A DNA stretch of 64,000 nucleotides from Paramecium sonneborni (GCA_905182985.1 CAJJDN010000121.1:4028-68027); one strand, 5' to 3'. Positions 24,924 through 37,396 are shown, numbered from the stretch's first letter. Notes: generated by a model from the sequence alone, not told the origin. Made by a program: numbers and translations.

Positions 24924-24975
24924 AAAATAAATATTTATATGAAGAATAAAGAATCATAATAAATTAATATATAAA

Positions 24976-27669
24976 ATGAATTTCAAAGAGGATCCAAAAA
25001 ATCTAATAATTCCCTTAGATTTGGCTAAGATCATTTATGATAAGTGGGATGCTGATTTGGCTATCTTGGATCAGCCTGATTAAGTTTATGGAAAAGCATT
25101 ACATGGAAAGGGGGAAGTTACATTCAAAAATGGAAATAAATATGAAGGAGAGTTTCATAATGGAATGTTACATGGTTATAGTAAATAACAATAATCTAGG
25201 TGAGGGCACATTTACTTGGGCATCAGGAGTTATCTATAAAGGTGAATTCACATACAACAAAATTGAAGGATAAGGAACATATTAATGGCCAGAAGGGTCT
25301 ACATACAGTGGTACAGTAGTGAATGGATTGAGACATGGATAAGGGAAATTCATAACAGCAGATAAATCAGCTGTATATGAAGGTTAATGGGAGAATGGTT
25401 TGAGACATGGTTTTGGAAAGATTACATTTAAAAGTGGGTAAGAGTGACAAATTTGAAATTTAGTGCTACATTTGAGGGACAATTTTATCAAGGAAATAAA
25501 TCTGGAAAAGGGAAAATGATATATCCTTCAGGGAATTATTACGATGGAGATTTCTTAATGGATAAGAAAGAAGGTTCTGGAGTGATGTTTTGGTTGAATT
25601 CAAATGAAAAGTATTATGGAGAATGGAAGGATAATGTATAAAATGGTTGGGGAGTTCATTTATGGATTGAACCAAAAGGAGAAGGTTCAAAATATCTAAG
25701 GAATAGATATGAAGGTGAATGGGAGAATGGAGAAAGAAGTGGAGTTGGAGTATTTTATTATGCAAATGGTGCTAAATATATGGGTAGTTGGAAAAATAAT
25801 CTTAAATATGGAGTTGCTCTATTTATTACTGATACAGGTGGTTTTATTTTAGGAGAATTTAAATAAGATAGACTTGTAAAAGTATATGCTACTACTGAAA
25901 ATGAATCAAGAACTGGTATATTACCTAGAGAAATTGCACCATAAGGTAATGAATTAATTTAATAACATGAAAATCCTAAAGAAGTAACAGATAATAAAGA
26001 TAAGAAAAAAGATAACAAAGATAACAAAGATAATAAAGATAATAAAGATAATAAAGATAAAGATAAAAATAAAATGGGAAATACTACTAAAAGACCTGAA
26101 AAATTGGCAGGAATTAATAATCCTAATAATCCTAATCAAACTTAAACTAATCTCAATAAGAATATTGAAACTAATCCTTATTCTTATATGATCGATTTCT
26201 CTGATTTATATAAAGGATTATAAGTCGATTCATAATCAATTGATCAAAATGTCTAAACGATGTTGTTAAGACATAATTATACACTCAAAACATAATATAA
26301 ATTCTTTGCAAATAAATTTGAAAATATGCTCTACGAAGACACTTTTTCTTTAAGTTTAGAGGGATTTTGGAAAATAGCTAGAGATGTATTATTATTATAT
26401 AACTATTTATAGGCTAAATTATTGAATCAAAATTATTCTCTAGCTGAATTAAACAGAAATTTCTTATAAGGATCTAAGAATAATTATAGATTAAAATATG
26501 ATAGATAAGAATTAAATGTTGAAATTGATGTTCTTAGTAGATAGGGTAGTAATATAAATTTATAAGAACTTAATGATTTATTTCATTAATAGATGGCTTT
26601 TGATTGTATATCAAATGATAAAATCAATTATACAGATTTCTAACTCAAAGATGTTACATTCAAAAAGAAAGTTGAAGATATTCATGATCCTAGAAGATGT
26701 ATTTTGTTTAGACATTTTATTGAACTAATTGTTAGATTATCATATTTAAAATATGGTAATCTTATTGATTTACACAGAGCTATTGAGAGAGTAATTATAA
26801 GTAAATTGACACCATATTTTGAAAGAAAGAAGGGTAAATAAAATCAATCTTTAGATGATACAAAAAAATCAACTCATCCTAAAATTATTATTGGAGATTT
26901 TATTGATGAAATTAAACCAATATTTGATATCTGGTCAATTGAAAATAGAGAAACATAATTCGGATTTACAGATAGAACTATTAATTTAGAATAAATTTAT
27001 AAACTTCTTAATGCTTCTGAATAAGATAAAGCTATATTAATTGGTTATGTTGATAAAAACTTCGACACAGATGAAGGTTAAATAACTTAATAATCCATTT
27101 CATAAATTGATTAATCTTCTGTAAATCAAACAATCAGAGAAGATGGTAATAAACGTAGAAAGAAATAATAAGATTAAACAGCAGAAAAAGATTAAAAAAA
27201 GACCTTAGAAAAAGCAACATCTATTATTAAATATGAATTATTACTCTTTGAATTTACAGATATTCTAACTTAGTTTCTAGTTAAAAAAGTAATCAAATTA
27301 TTATATATTATTTATAGCATAAAGATTTACATACCAATAAGGAGGATGAATTTAAACTTAGAATGAGCAATCATATCAAAAAATTAAAAAATCGTAAACC
27401 TCCTACTTTAACTAAATTTAAATAACCAAGATTAGAACCATAGACATAAAAAGATATTTAGAAAGAATAATTAAAATAATTAAGAATTCAACAAGAAATC
27501 AAAGCAAGACAACGAAAACTATTAGAGGAAGAAAGAAGATAAGAGTATTATTATTTTTTATATTTATTTTAATAGAGAACGAGAGAGAAATTTAATGGCA
27601 TTAGAAGATAACGATATTAAATCAGAACATGATGATGAAGAAGTAGAAAGCGAAGAAAGTGATTATTGA
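24976..27669 (+). CDS. RSPH10B: radial spoke head protein 10 homologue B (MORN repeats)
   Basis: 860 aa after introns of 25, 26, 29 and 31 nt. N-terminal residues 35-310 carry about ten MORN repeats in the order and spacing of RSPH10B, including the atypical repeat with a long loop (WIEPKGEGSKYLRNRYEGEW) and the NEKYYGEW unit. A Lys/Asp/Asn repeat tract (about residues 335-360) follows, then a long helical region with an EF-like helix, and a charged C-terminal coiled coil ending in an acidic tail (VESEESDY). RSPH10B is a component of the radial spoke of motile 9+2 cilia, helping pass signals from the central pair to dynein. ATG 24976 is the first in frame and opens NFKEDPKNLIIPLDLAK. Confidence 0.92.
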
Positions 27670-27745
27670 ATAGTAAATTTCTTATATATATTTATAAATA
27701 AATTTATTTTAGTACAAAAATTCTTTAAATTAAATTAAAATTATA

Positions 27746-28700
27746 ATGTCTGATCAAGAAGAAACAACACATAGAGGAGCAAAGACTCATAAAGGTAAAA
27801 GAATTTTAGAGTCTCGTGAACCTAAATTAGTTGAAGGTCCAAAATAAACTCTTTTCATTCGTGGTCCTAAGACTTCTCTTAGTGTTAGATAATTGGCACA
27901 TGAATGGCATATGCTTAAAAGAGATTTTAGTATAACTTATAATAAGAATCATGAAATCTAACCATTTGAAGATACTAAACAATTAGAAACATTTTGTGAT
28001 AGAAGTCAATGTAGTATGTTTTGCTTTGTGTCAAATTCTAAGAAACGTCCTGATAATCTTATTATTGGAAGAACATTTGATAAAAAAATATTAGATATGG
28101 TTGAATTACATCTAAAAGAATTCAAAAGTTAAGAAGAATTCAATGCTTCTATTGAAATTCCTATGCATTCAAGACCTTTAATTATTTTTAATGGAGAAGT
28201 TTTTGGTTTTAATGCAAATCATATGAAATTACATAATCTTTTAACTGATTTCTTTTTTGAAAATGTACCCATCTTAGATATAAAATAATCTGATATTAAT
28301 TTAATCATTAGCATAACAGCTACAGATGATAGTACATTAGCAATTACAATTTTATAAAAATAAATATAAGAAGATGGAATTAAAGTTTAAGAAATTGGAC
28401 CTAGAAGTGTTTTTGAAATCAGAAGAACTAAATGGGCTGAAGATGATATTTTTAAAAAAGCTTGTCGTTAACCTAAACCTAAAGCAAAACCTCATGTATA
28501 GATATATTCTTTATATATTTTAGGAAAAAAATGTTGTTTATGATGAAATAGGAGATAAACGAGGAAAGGTTTTTGTTTAATAATAAGATCTCAGTACTCT
28601 AGCCTTAAAGAAAAGAAAGAAGCTTCGAAAAGGTGATTAAAAATTAAAAGCTAGAATTTAAAATTCAGATTAAAATTAAGAAGCTAATAATGAAGAATGA
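27746..28700 (+). CDS. RPF2: ribosome production factor 2 homologue (Brix domain)
   Basis: 308 aa with one 28-nt intron (GTATAGATATATTCTTTATATATTTTAG). It starts MSDQEETTHRGAKTHKGKRI and contains LESREPKLVEGPKQTLFIRG, the Rpf2 entry to the Brix domain, then KTSLSVRQLAHEWHMLKRDF, RPDNLIIGRTFDKKILDMVE and the closing DEDG-like block with IGPRSVFEIRRTKWAEDDIF. The C-terminal tail is Lys/Arg/Gln-rich. Rpf2 with Rrs1 loads the 5S RNP (5S rRNA, uL5, uL18) into pre-60S particles in the nucleolus. It covers the full usual length. Its TGA overlaps the ATG of a downstream open frame (ATGA). Confidence 0.92.
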
Positions 28701-29247
28701 AATCATTTGTTGTTTATAAATATCTAAACTAATCAATTATATTAAATCATCATCCATTTTTTCAAAAAGAAATTAAAAATTCAGTTTATTAGAAAACAAA
28801 TCTGGAAATTAAAATTATTCAAAAAAGAAAAAAAATTTTTATTATTTATTTAAGTAATAAAAATCTTGTTCAGTCAGATAACGGAGATTATAATTAGGAA
28901 TTTTAATCCTCTTAATAAAACAAATAATTGTAACTATTAATTAAATTAAAAGAATCAATCAAATAATATTTTTACAATAATGCGAGTAGCAAAAGTACAG
29001 AAATTCTTAGAAATATCGTTGAAATATTTTATTTCTTCTGTTCTTTTAAAAAATTAATTATTCAGAAAATTGAAGTTAAAAAGTTCGAACATTTTGTTGA
29101 ACAGGATTTAAGTAAATGACAAAAGAATATGCCTTATTGGATTTTTATAAATATTTTATAGATGAAGCTAAACAATGTCAAGATTAAATCAAAAATCTAT
29201 TACCTAAAATAAAAAGAAGGCAATATATGATAGTAATTATTATTTGA
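28697..29247 (+). pseudogene. two overlapping open frames, probably one frameshifted gene
   Basis: A 140-codon frame (28697-29119) begins on the RPF2 stop (ATGA) and ends in a second ATGA overlap with a 43-codon frame (29116-29247; MTKEYALLDFYKYFIDEAKQ). Both have normal codon use with frequent TAA/TAG. The later part (for example NNASSKSTEILRNIVEIFYF) looks like real protein sequence. No GT-AG intron joins the two frames, so a one-base frameshift in a former gene is the simplest reading. The family is unknown and no start upstream of 28697 is available. Confidence 0.4.
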
Positions 29248-30034
29248 TAGTAAACGAAAATTATACTATAAATTCTTGAATCTTAAATTAATTTTATTCG
29301 AAATATTGGTTATAAAATCATACAAAAAATCTTTTCCCATTATTTAAATTCTAATCATCTTAAAATTGTAAATAAATTAATTAATCAATCCTCATTTATA
29401 AGAAAACCCAATGATTATTCATTTTTTCAAATCTTGTAAATTCAACATTGTTTGATTTGATTATATTTATTGAAAATGCTTAGTAAAAGCTAAAATGAAT
29501 AACACATCCACCCATATCAATGTATGGCAATATCAATTATAATTGAACTAATTAATAGTTAAATTTAATATTTCTTATAATTTTTATAAAGTTGCTTAAT
29601 TAATAATTTCCAATTATTTCAACATGATATCTATTAGAATATCTTAAATGATGCTTTTTATATTTTTGTTATAAGTTAACAAATATAATGAATTATTATA
29701 AAATGCTTTAACTTAATTATTCAGAAATAAAAGAATTTAATGAAAAATATTTAAAAAGGTTGATTTTAATAAAATAAATAAGATATTATAAATATAAATT
29801 TAATAATATTTGAGTATATAATTATCAGTCTATTAAGATATAATTAATTTCTCATTAATAAAGCTTTTACCTAAAAACTTTGAATGATGATTAAGAAAAA
29901 TTATGATATAAAATGTAATGAAATATGTTTAATAATTTATCATTTATAATCGATATATGTAGATGTAAGAATAAAGGATAAAAAAAGAGTTTTTATTATG
30001 TAATTATTATAATTATGAAATAATGCTATTTGAT
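29248..30034. other. spacer, nothing recognised
   Basis: About 790 bp of A+T-rich sequence with frequent TGA in all frames; no gene, RNA or repeat identified. It is the longest gene-free stretch in the otherwise dense 17.5-36 kb part. Confidence 0.5.
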
Positions 30035-30510
30035 TCAAAATAAAAATTTCTTCTTTCCTAAATAAGCAGAACATTGTGAACAGAAATGAACTGAATCTTA
30101 ACAATCTTTAAGATAACAAGGGATCAAACAACAGCTTAAAATAATTTAAAATAATAAATACCCAAACCAAAGTCCTACAGCAGCAAGAACTCCTCCAACT
30201 AAAAAAGCTCCAGCTCCTGCTTCATAAGAAACAATAGTTTGAACTTATTTTTAGCAATAATGACAATCCACAATAACTGATGTATTAGATTGAATTGATT
30301 AAACTATGATTTTATCTTCTATATTATACAATTTTATGTTTAAGAGTATTAAATTGGAAATCCTTATTAAATAGGTTAATTGAATTGATTCTACGATAAT
30401 TATTACTATTCTTAAAGTTCAAAGGTAGGGTAATGAACTTTAGATATGGTTGGAACATTTTCTTAATCAAATGTTTAAGGTAAAGGAAAATGTTTATTAT
30501 TATTTGACAT
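30035..30510 (-). CDS. LITAF-domain (zinc ribbon, membrane-inserted) protein
   Basis: 140 aa with introns of 26 and 27 nt. The N-terminal 65 residues are Pro/Gln-rich. The LITAF domain (about residues 70-135) has the knuckle DCHYCQKQVQT, a hydrophobic segment with a Gly-rich start (AGAGAFLVGGVLAAVGLWFG), then CCLIPCYLKDCQDSVHFCSQ and C..YLGKKK. The CxxC and HxC..C pairs bind one zinc in this family, while the hydrophobic part inserts into the cytoplasmic leaflet of late endosomes and lysosomes. This is a standard single-domain LITAF protein. The 27-nt intron (30135-30161) is unusual in being a multiple of three with no in-frame TGA. Confidence 0.9.
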
Positions 30511-30889
30511 AATAAATAATTTATAAGCTATTTTACATAAATTCATTAGATTAAATAAAATTAGAACAAAAGAATTATTGTATAAATTGAAAAAAATGTC
30601 ACATTTGAATTTATATATAAAAATAAATATATGATCAACAAATTATATTCATTTTTAATAATTTTTGGCGAAAGATTCAAAAATGAAATGATATTAAGTT
30701 ATATTAAATAAAAAAGATTAACTCTTAAAATAAATGTGAATAATAAAATTAAATTGATAAAATTGACTGATAATTTTGAATATTAAATAGATAATAGAGG
30801 AAATGAAGTTAGAACCTTATAATAATCTAGATTGATTATTCTTTTGATTTGAAATAATATATAAATAATAATAAAAAAAGGTTTATAAA
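30511..30889. other. spacer between divergent LITAF and channel genes
   Basis: Shared upstream region of the two divergent genes. A+T-rich, no recognisable gene or motif. Confidence 0.5.
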
Positions 30890-33529
30890 ATGTAAATATA
30901 CCCAATAAGTGGTGATGATTCTCCAATAAATGAAGTTACATCAGTAAGTGGAAATAGAAGTAGTTCAAATTAAATGAAAAAGCTTCATAATGCAAAGACT
31001 TCTCGATATTTGTAAATGAATATATAATGAATAGATAGCCACTTTATAATCCATCTTCGACTGAATCAAGATTAACAATATCAAGAACAGACTCTCATTT
31101 AAAGTTAAGTTTTGTTAGTCATTCTTAATAATAGAGAAGAAATATAAAAACAGAATTTCGTCAATTAAGTAAGAAATTAATACATGCAATGAATTTTATA
31201 AAGGAACTTCGTTAATATGCTGATTAATTAAAGGCATAACATATGGAATACAAATATAGGCATCGTAACTTTTTTCCTTTGTATCCAGATGATAAGATAT
31301 ATATAATATGGATAATTATAATGAAAGCATTACATTGTATAGCATCAATAATTCTACCTTTTTATTTAGCATTCTAAGTATTATAATTTAAAATATTAGG
31401 GGAGTTGGAAGGGAAGTGATTTAAATGATTTCAGCTATATTTGCTTTAGATATTTTATTTAATTGTACAAGTTGTCATATTGATGAACATAATATTCTTT
31501 TGCATACTTTTGATACAATAATTCCTTATTATTTAAAAAGTTGGTTTTTAATAGATTTACTATCTATAATTCCATTTGAAGATTTTAAAAGAATTTAAAT
31601 ATTAGGATTAATGAGATTATTTAGAATAGCCAAATATTTTATGTATGAAAGGAGAGAAAATTATCATACAGCAAATGATATAATAAAAAAGAAAGAAATT
31701 ATAGTAAATGAAGATCTATTCTATAGAGAAGATTATAATATAGATTTAAGAATAAGAAGAGTAGTAACTATATTTTTAGATATGGTTATTTTAACTCATA
31801 TTTTTGCATGTTTATGGTTTTGGATTGCTAGAATTGATGAATTCAATTAAGACACTTGGGTAATAAGAGAGAAGGTTTATGATTTCAATATAGAAAAATA
31901 ATATATTATATGTTTTTATTGGGCAATATAAACAGTAACTGTAATAGGATATGGAGATATAGCTGCTCATACTTCATATGAATTCTTTCTATAAATATTT
32001 TGGATGCTTATAGGAGTTGGATTTTATTCATTTACTATTGGTGATATCACTTGTATATTAGTAAATATAAATCCACGTTAAGAATATGAAGATTAATTAA
32101 TCTTACTTGAAGAATTAGGTGATTAAACTTTCATGATTGATGATGTATTGAAAGAACTTATTTAATTTGCCAAATTTAACATATCTCATAATCCTTTTTG
32201 GGCACGTAATACAATAGATATGGTCTAAGCTTTACCTTGGAAAATGAGATAATACATTATTGCATCAACTCATAAAGAAATACTTAAGATGGTACCTTTT
32301 ATTGCTAATGATATTAATTTCTCTGCTATGGTATTACCATATTGTACTTTTGCTAAATATGATGAATATTCTACTATTTATCATATCGGTTAGAGTGCTT
32401 CAGATTTCTATTTTCTTCTTAGTGGTGATGTCAGATTATCTGATGCCTCTGGAGAATGTATAATCAGAGTTATGGAAGGAACAGTCTTTGGAGAAGTAGA
32501 ATCTATTGAATAAACTTTAAGAAGATGGCATGCTCATGCTGTTACTAAAAGTGTTGTATTGATGTGTCCAGGTAGATTTTTTGAATCTTTAATAAAAGAA
32601 AATACAACTCAATTTTTTGAATTATTTTAGATGTATAAGAGAAGGAAAATCTTACTATCTGATTATACAGAGTAAAAATAGAGTATTATATATATTTATT
32701 TTTAGAGTAAGCTTTTAGACTGAAAAGATCTACAGCTATTATTGTTGAAGGGAAAGTTGTTAAAACACAATAAGCTCGAAGATCAAGTGAAAATAGATAA
32801 TAATTTAAATCCAAAATTGATTGTCGAAATTATATAAGTGTTTAATAAGATTTAATGTTATCTGTTGTAGGTTAAAAATAAGCTAGAAAAAAGCTATTAC
32901 GAGAAAAGTTTAGAATGGTAAAAAATATAATAAATATCAAGGCTGTTGATAGAATCAAATAAATGATTGTTAGAGCTAAAAAAAGAAGAGGTGCCTTAGT
33001 TTCAGATCCAGATTATAAATTCATCAGAGATCTTATTGCCACTAGAAGTCAATAAACTGTTTAAACTAATATGTTTGATACTAATAATTATTTATAAAAG
33101 CTTATGAATAAATTCGGTAAAGTTGTAGAATAAGAAAATTAAGTATAATCATTTATCATTAAAAAAAAATAAGAATCTTATGAAAAAATAAAGAGAATGA
33201 AACTTAAAAATATCATTACAGGTTTCAATAAGAACAAACATCGAAAATCTGTAAAAAGAGAAGTTGATCTTTATTATTCATTTTTTCATAATTAGATTTA
33301 TCAAGAATTGTTGTAAACGAGAATTGATCAAAAATAAAAAATAAAATATAAATAAGATAATATTAGAAAAAACTCTGTCTAATAACTTAGAAAAATAAAT
33401 CTAAATGTTAATTAAATTATACAATTAGCTATGAAATTTTCAATTCAAAAATTTGAAATCATTAAATTAGAAAGAGAAATTGATCTAATTATTGATGAAT
33501 GTCAATCTATAGTGTAATATATGATGTGA
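30890..33529 (+). CDS. six-TM K+ channel with cyclic-nucleotide-binding-like domain
   Basis: About 850 aa. A cytosolic, Ser/Gln-rich N-terminus is followed by S1 (WIIIMKALHCIASIILPFYL), S2 (IFALDILFN), S3 (SWFLIDLLSIIPFE), S4 (LMRLFRIAKYF, few charges), S5 and a pore with selectivity filter TVTVIGYGD. S6 leads to a linker and a cNMP-binding-like beta roll (about residues 420-540; FGEVESIEQTLRRWHAHAV). A basic C-terminal tail of about 250 residues follows. The family is CNG/EAG-related K+ channels, numerous in ciliates and used in excitability and ciliary control. Introns of 23, 22 and 23 nt are clear. Between S1 and S2 (about 31,395-31,430) the frame closes only with a further 19- or 31-nt intron. 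Confidence 0.88.
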
Positions 33530-33559
33530 AATTTACTACTCTATAATTAATTTACAATT

Positions 33560-33808
33560 TCAATAATTTTCTATGATTTTCGCTATTCTCATAGATAGAT
33601 ATCTATTATTTCCACTAATCAAATGCAATAGTGTTTATACTTTTTAACAATAAAAATGAAAAACAAGATCTAAAAGATTCTCTAATTCTAAATCTTTTTC
33701 TGAAAGTTTAATTATTTTTTAAAATTATTATCTAAATAGATTATCTTTAATTAGTTTCATAAGATCCTAAAGTGCCTAAAAGATCTTATTATTATTATTG
33801 CAATACAT
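33560..33808 (-). CDS. possible 82-aa helical protein, unknown
   Basis: Starts MYCNNNNKIFQALQDLMKLI and continues as amphipathic helix (EKDLELENLLDLVFHFYCQK) to a TGA at 33560-33562. Several Gln codons are TAA/TAG, and composition resembles real genes. The open frame extends a further 30 codons upstream of the ATG to a TGA, so it may instead be the end of a decayed gene. It is convergent with the channel gene (30 bp between stops). Confidence 0.4.
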
Positions 33809-33978
33809 GGAAATCAATTTTTCTTTCTTATTAAATTCATTATGAAAATTTGCTTAAAAAAATCATTTAAAAAGGAAATAAAGTTAACGTAAGAATAGAA
33901 AGATATAAAATTATCTGTAGATGAAATAAGAAATTAAAATAAAATAAAATAAAGTAGAGAATAGAAATAAAAAATTGA

Positions 33979-33996
33979 TATATATATATATATATA
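33979..33996. repeat. short (TA)n tract
   Basis: About nine TA dinucleotides just upstream of the ATG at 34009. A simple repeat in the 5' flank; length polymorphism is likely. Confidence 0.7.
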
Positions 33997-34008
33997 ATTA
34001 ACTTTATA

Positions 34009-36342
34009 ATGCAGAATAGACCATACTCAGCAATAATGAAATTGAAATCTGAGACTTCTGAAGTTCGTTCTAGAGATTCAATGTCTCATTTAATGTTCAC
34101 ACCAAAGTCTAAAAAAGTTATAAGTCCTCCAGCAAAATGTTATGCTGATGGAGAAAATCTTTATATATAAAATATTCATTAAAAATAAGAAGTTAATGTA
34201 CTTCGTATGTAGAATATTAAGTTACGTACTTTGATTCAATAATTATAAGTAATAGTTTAGATTTGAATTTGTATTATTTAGAATCGTGTTTATTAATTAG
34301 AAAAAGTTGATCGATTATAATTATAGACAGATCCATTAGGATTGACAACATCAAAATAGGAAGGAAGCATTGTGCCAATTTTAAAAGCAAAGATTAGAGA
34401 ATAAGCTTAATAAATATCCGAGCTTACTGAAGATTTAAAAAGACAATGCAAATCAGTTAAATTAACATAACTTGTAGAATTACAAAAAGAAATTAAGAAC
34501 CAATAAGATGAAATCATGAGATTAAAACAGTTTTAATTAGTCGCCATTAAGGTGACAGATCAAGAGTATGTGCTTTCCATATGAAAACAGTTTATTTAGT
34601 AATCCAGATATAGGAGAGCGTATTAAAAATTATGTGTTGACCATAAATGCCCAAGAGAAACAAATTGAAGTACTAGAAAAGTAAATTAATCAACTAAAAT
34701 ATGAATATTAAGAACTCATTGAAGATAATATGAAGGTGTAAGAAGAAATTAAATATATCACTTTCGAAAAAACTCAATTAAAAAGAAAACTTGAGGATTA
34801 AATTATTACAGAAACTGAATAATATCAGTTAAAGAAAAGAGAATATTTAGAAAAGAAATTACAGTTATCTATTTATTTATATAGTAGGAGTGTATTAAAA
34901 TAAGTAGACACTTTAAAAGGTGAATTATCTTTATATGAAAATAAATATAAATCTCTAACTAAATAATATCAAGATTAAGATAGAGAATTCAAATAATAAT
35001 TAGTTTTATATCAAAAAACTAAAATGAACTTAGAAGATGCAATAATTAAGAAAGATTAACTTATGTATAATTGCCAATTATATTTTATTAATTAGTCAAG
35101 ATTTATAAGATCGTGTTGCTATATAAGATTTACTTAAATAGAAGAATCCTTCTGAAGAACATTTAGTTAAACATTTAATTCCACCCAAATGTTATCGTTC
35201 TTCATTTACTTAATTCCCAGATATTGAGTAACCATAACCTAAAGCTACAGACATTATCAATACTCATCCAATAGACAAAGAAAGATTATAAGTATTACTT
35301 GAAGATCTTAGATACAAAGTTATTTCATTGTGTTTAACTAAATCAAGATTATAATACTTATTAAAAGGGATAGAATTTATTCAATTAAAATAAGGGTTAG
35401 ATTTTTTTATGAAGAGACCATTTAACTATCAAGAAGAAGATGCTCTACTTTTAAGTAGATATTATATAGGAGAAGATTAAGGATATGGGTATAAAATTTA
35501 ATGGGAAGATACTTAGAGTGTTAATGATATGATTTCTAAAATTACTCCAAGTAAAGAAGATACTTTATTCAATTACAAAACTATTATTAATAAAAAAACT
35601 TTGATAAAGTTTCTTAATGGAGAAATGAAATTATTAAAACTATAAGACACTATTTACAATATTGACGATTATATTATATATATTTAAAACAATACTAAAT
35701 GGAATTAGGAATAATTAAGTTTTCTCAGATTGATTAATTCTTTGTATTTTGGTGATTAATTAAAAATAGATTAAGGATTTTTACGTTTATATTTGAGAGA
35801 GGAATGTGAATTGATGGATTAATAAAATAAATTATAAAAGATTGATTTTCAAATATATAGATCAATTCCAAAGGCAATAATATAATAGAATGATGATGAA
35901 GAAATGATAGAATAGAAATCAGAAATGAAAATTTAGATTAAAGTTGAACCAGTTTTAACATTATCATGTAAAATAATTATTTAATCTAGAATTAAGATTA
36001 AATGATTATTCATTATTGAAAACATCAGAAAGTCGAAAACCAACAACATGTGGAAGAGAGAATGTAATATATAGTGAAAATTATGTTGAGAGCATACCTT
36101 TAGTAAAGAAATAAAGTGAGTAGATAAAATTTGTAGATTTAAAAGTAGAGGAAATAAAAGAATAGAAAATTGAAATAAAGGAAAATTAGAAGGAAATAAA
36201 GGAATAGTAGAAGGAAGAGAAATAGAATGAAATTAAAATGTTTGACAGTTTCTTGTAGCCACCATCATTATTAAAAAATAAAGCATAAAGTGAAGAGGAG
36301 GAATAAATTGTATAAGAAGAAATTTATTGTGAAGAATTGTGA
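34009..36342 (+). CDS. 730-aa coiled-coil protein, unknown
   Basis: Five introns (33, 34, 21, 31 and 22 nt) are removed to give a continuous frame from MQNRPYSAIMKLKSETSEVR to TGA 36340-36342. Residues 70-320 are heptad-like, Gln/Glu/Lys-rich coiled coil. A more globular middle follows (residues about 330-590; for example HPIDKERLQVLLEDLRYKVI and FLRLINSLYFGDQ). The C-terminal 130 residues are Glu/Lys/Gln-rich. No membrane segment. The shape suggests an axonemal, basal-body or cortical structural protein, but no family name can be given. The 33-nt intron is a multiple of three and contains an in-frame TGA. Confidence 0.8.
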
Positions 36343-36713
36343 TTTGGTATAAAATTTTGAAATTTAAATTTAATATATATCATTATCTATTGTGTATTTC
36401 TAAAACTATGATTTATATAAAACAACAATTATGTTCATATAAAATTGAGGATGTTCAAATAAAAGCAAGGATAGGATTGGCTGTAAAATTTATTAGATAT
36501 ATATTTGTGTATCTTAATATTTTTATAATGTTTTACGATATTATTAATTGATAGTTTCTATTTAATATACATAAATAAAATGCTATAATATTGACCTAAG
36601 CAATTAAGGAATCAAAACTAATATGATTCAACATTTGTTTATTATTATTATATCATTTTACCATTTATATTTAAATTGATTTTATAAGATTGAATTAATT
36701 ATTTAGATAATTA
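36343..36713. other. spacer between convergent genes
   Basis: A 70-codon open frame here starts only at a non-ATG codon and has no TAA/TAG Gln codons, so I do not accept it. No other feature seen. Confidence 0.5.
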
Positions 36714-37266
36714 TCAAAATAATGAATCTTTATCTTTTTTTAACTCTTTTTAATCTTACTATTTAGATAAAACCTTAAATCTAAACTCTTTATATTCTTT
36801 GTTTATTTTTTCCCCAGCTTTAATCTTTTCAAATTCTGCTTTTGTTGTGTAGTATGTTTTTCCTGTATTCTCATCATATAATAGTACATTTCGAGGATTC
36901 TTCAAAAATGTATATGTATCTTTTCCTAAATATATCAACATTCCAAAAAAGAATATTCCCATCATTTTCAAATAGATACTTAATTATTCTTCTCTCTATC
37001 ATAATAACTCTAAATACCTTCTAAATAACTTAAGATTCCTCTCCAAATTATCTTGCTTCTATATTCTACTATATAAATTTTAAACTTTATTTCTGAATCT
37101 ATTCTCTCTAAATTTACCTTAAATCAACCTATTAATAAATTCTAGTGAATTTTTCTAAATTCTCCTTTAATTCTTTATTATCTCTTCCTGGAAGTGTTCC
37201 AACAATCTTATGATAATTATAGTTATTGCTACAAAAACCATAAATGTTTATCATTCTTAAAATCAT
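36714..37266 (-). CDS. 176-aa protein with one C-terminal-half membrane segment, unknown
   Basis: ATG at 37266 (MILRMINIYGFCSNNYNYHK), one 22-nt intron (GTATTTAGAGTTATTATGATAG), TGA at 36714-36716. The first 90 residues are hydrophilic and Gln-rich. A single TM (MMGIFFFGMLIYLG) follows at about residue 100, then a short charged tail with YDENTGKTYYTTKAEFEK. The basic, Asn/Tyr-rich N-terminus could be a mitochondrial presequence, and the one-TM layout resembles assembly factors of inner-membrane complexes; both points are inference. Confidence 0.7.
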
Positions 37267-37396
37267 CTAAATTAATTATGAAAATTCTCTAGAACAATTT
37301 TTATCTCTTAATTTATATACATATTTAAATTATAAAATAATATATATCATTATTTATGCAAAATTAAGAATAAATAATAATTAACAACTCAAAATA

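Noticed and set aside
25466..25765. 99-codon reverse open frame inside RSPH10B
   Set aside because: Antisense shadow of the MORN repeats, whose codon periodicity keeps that frame open.
36339..36551. 70-codon open frame after the coiled-coil gene
   Set aside because: Non-ATG start, overlaps the preceding stop, and lacks TAA/TAG Gln codons.
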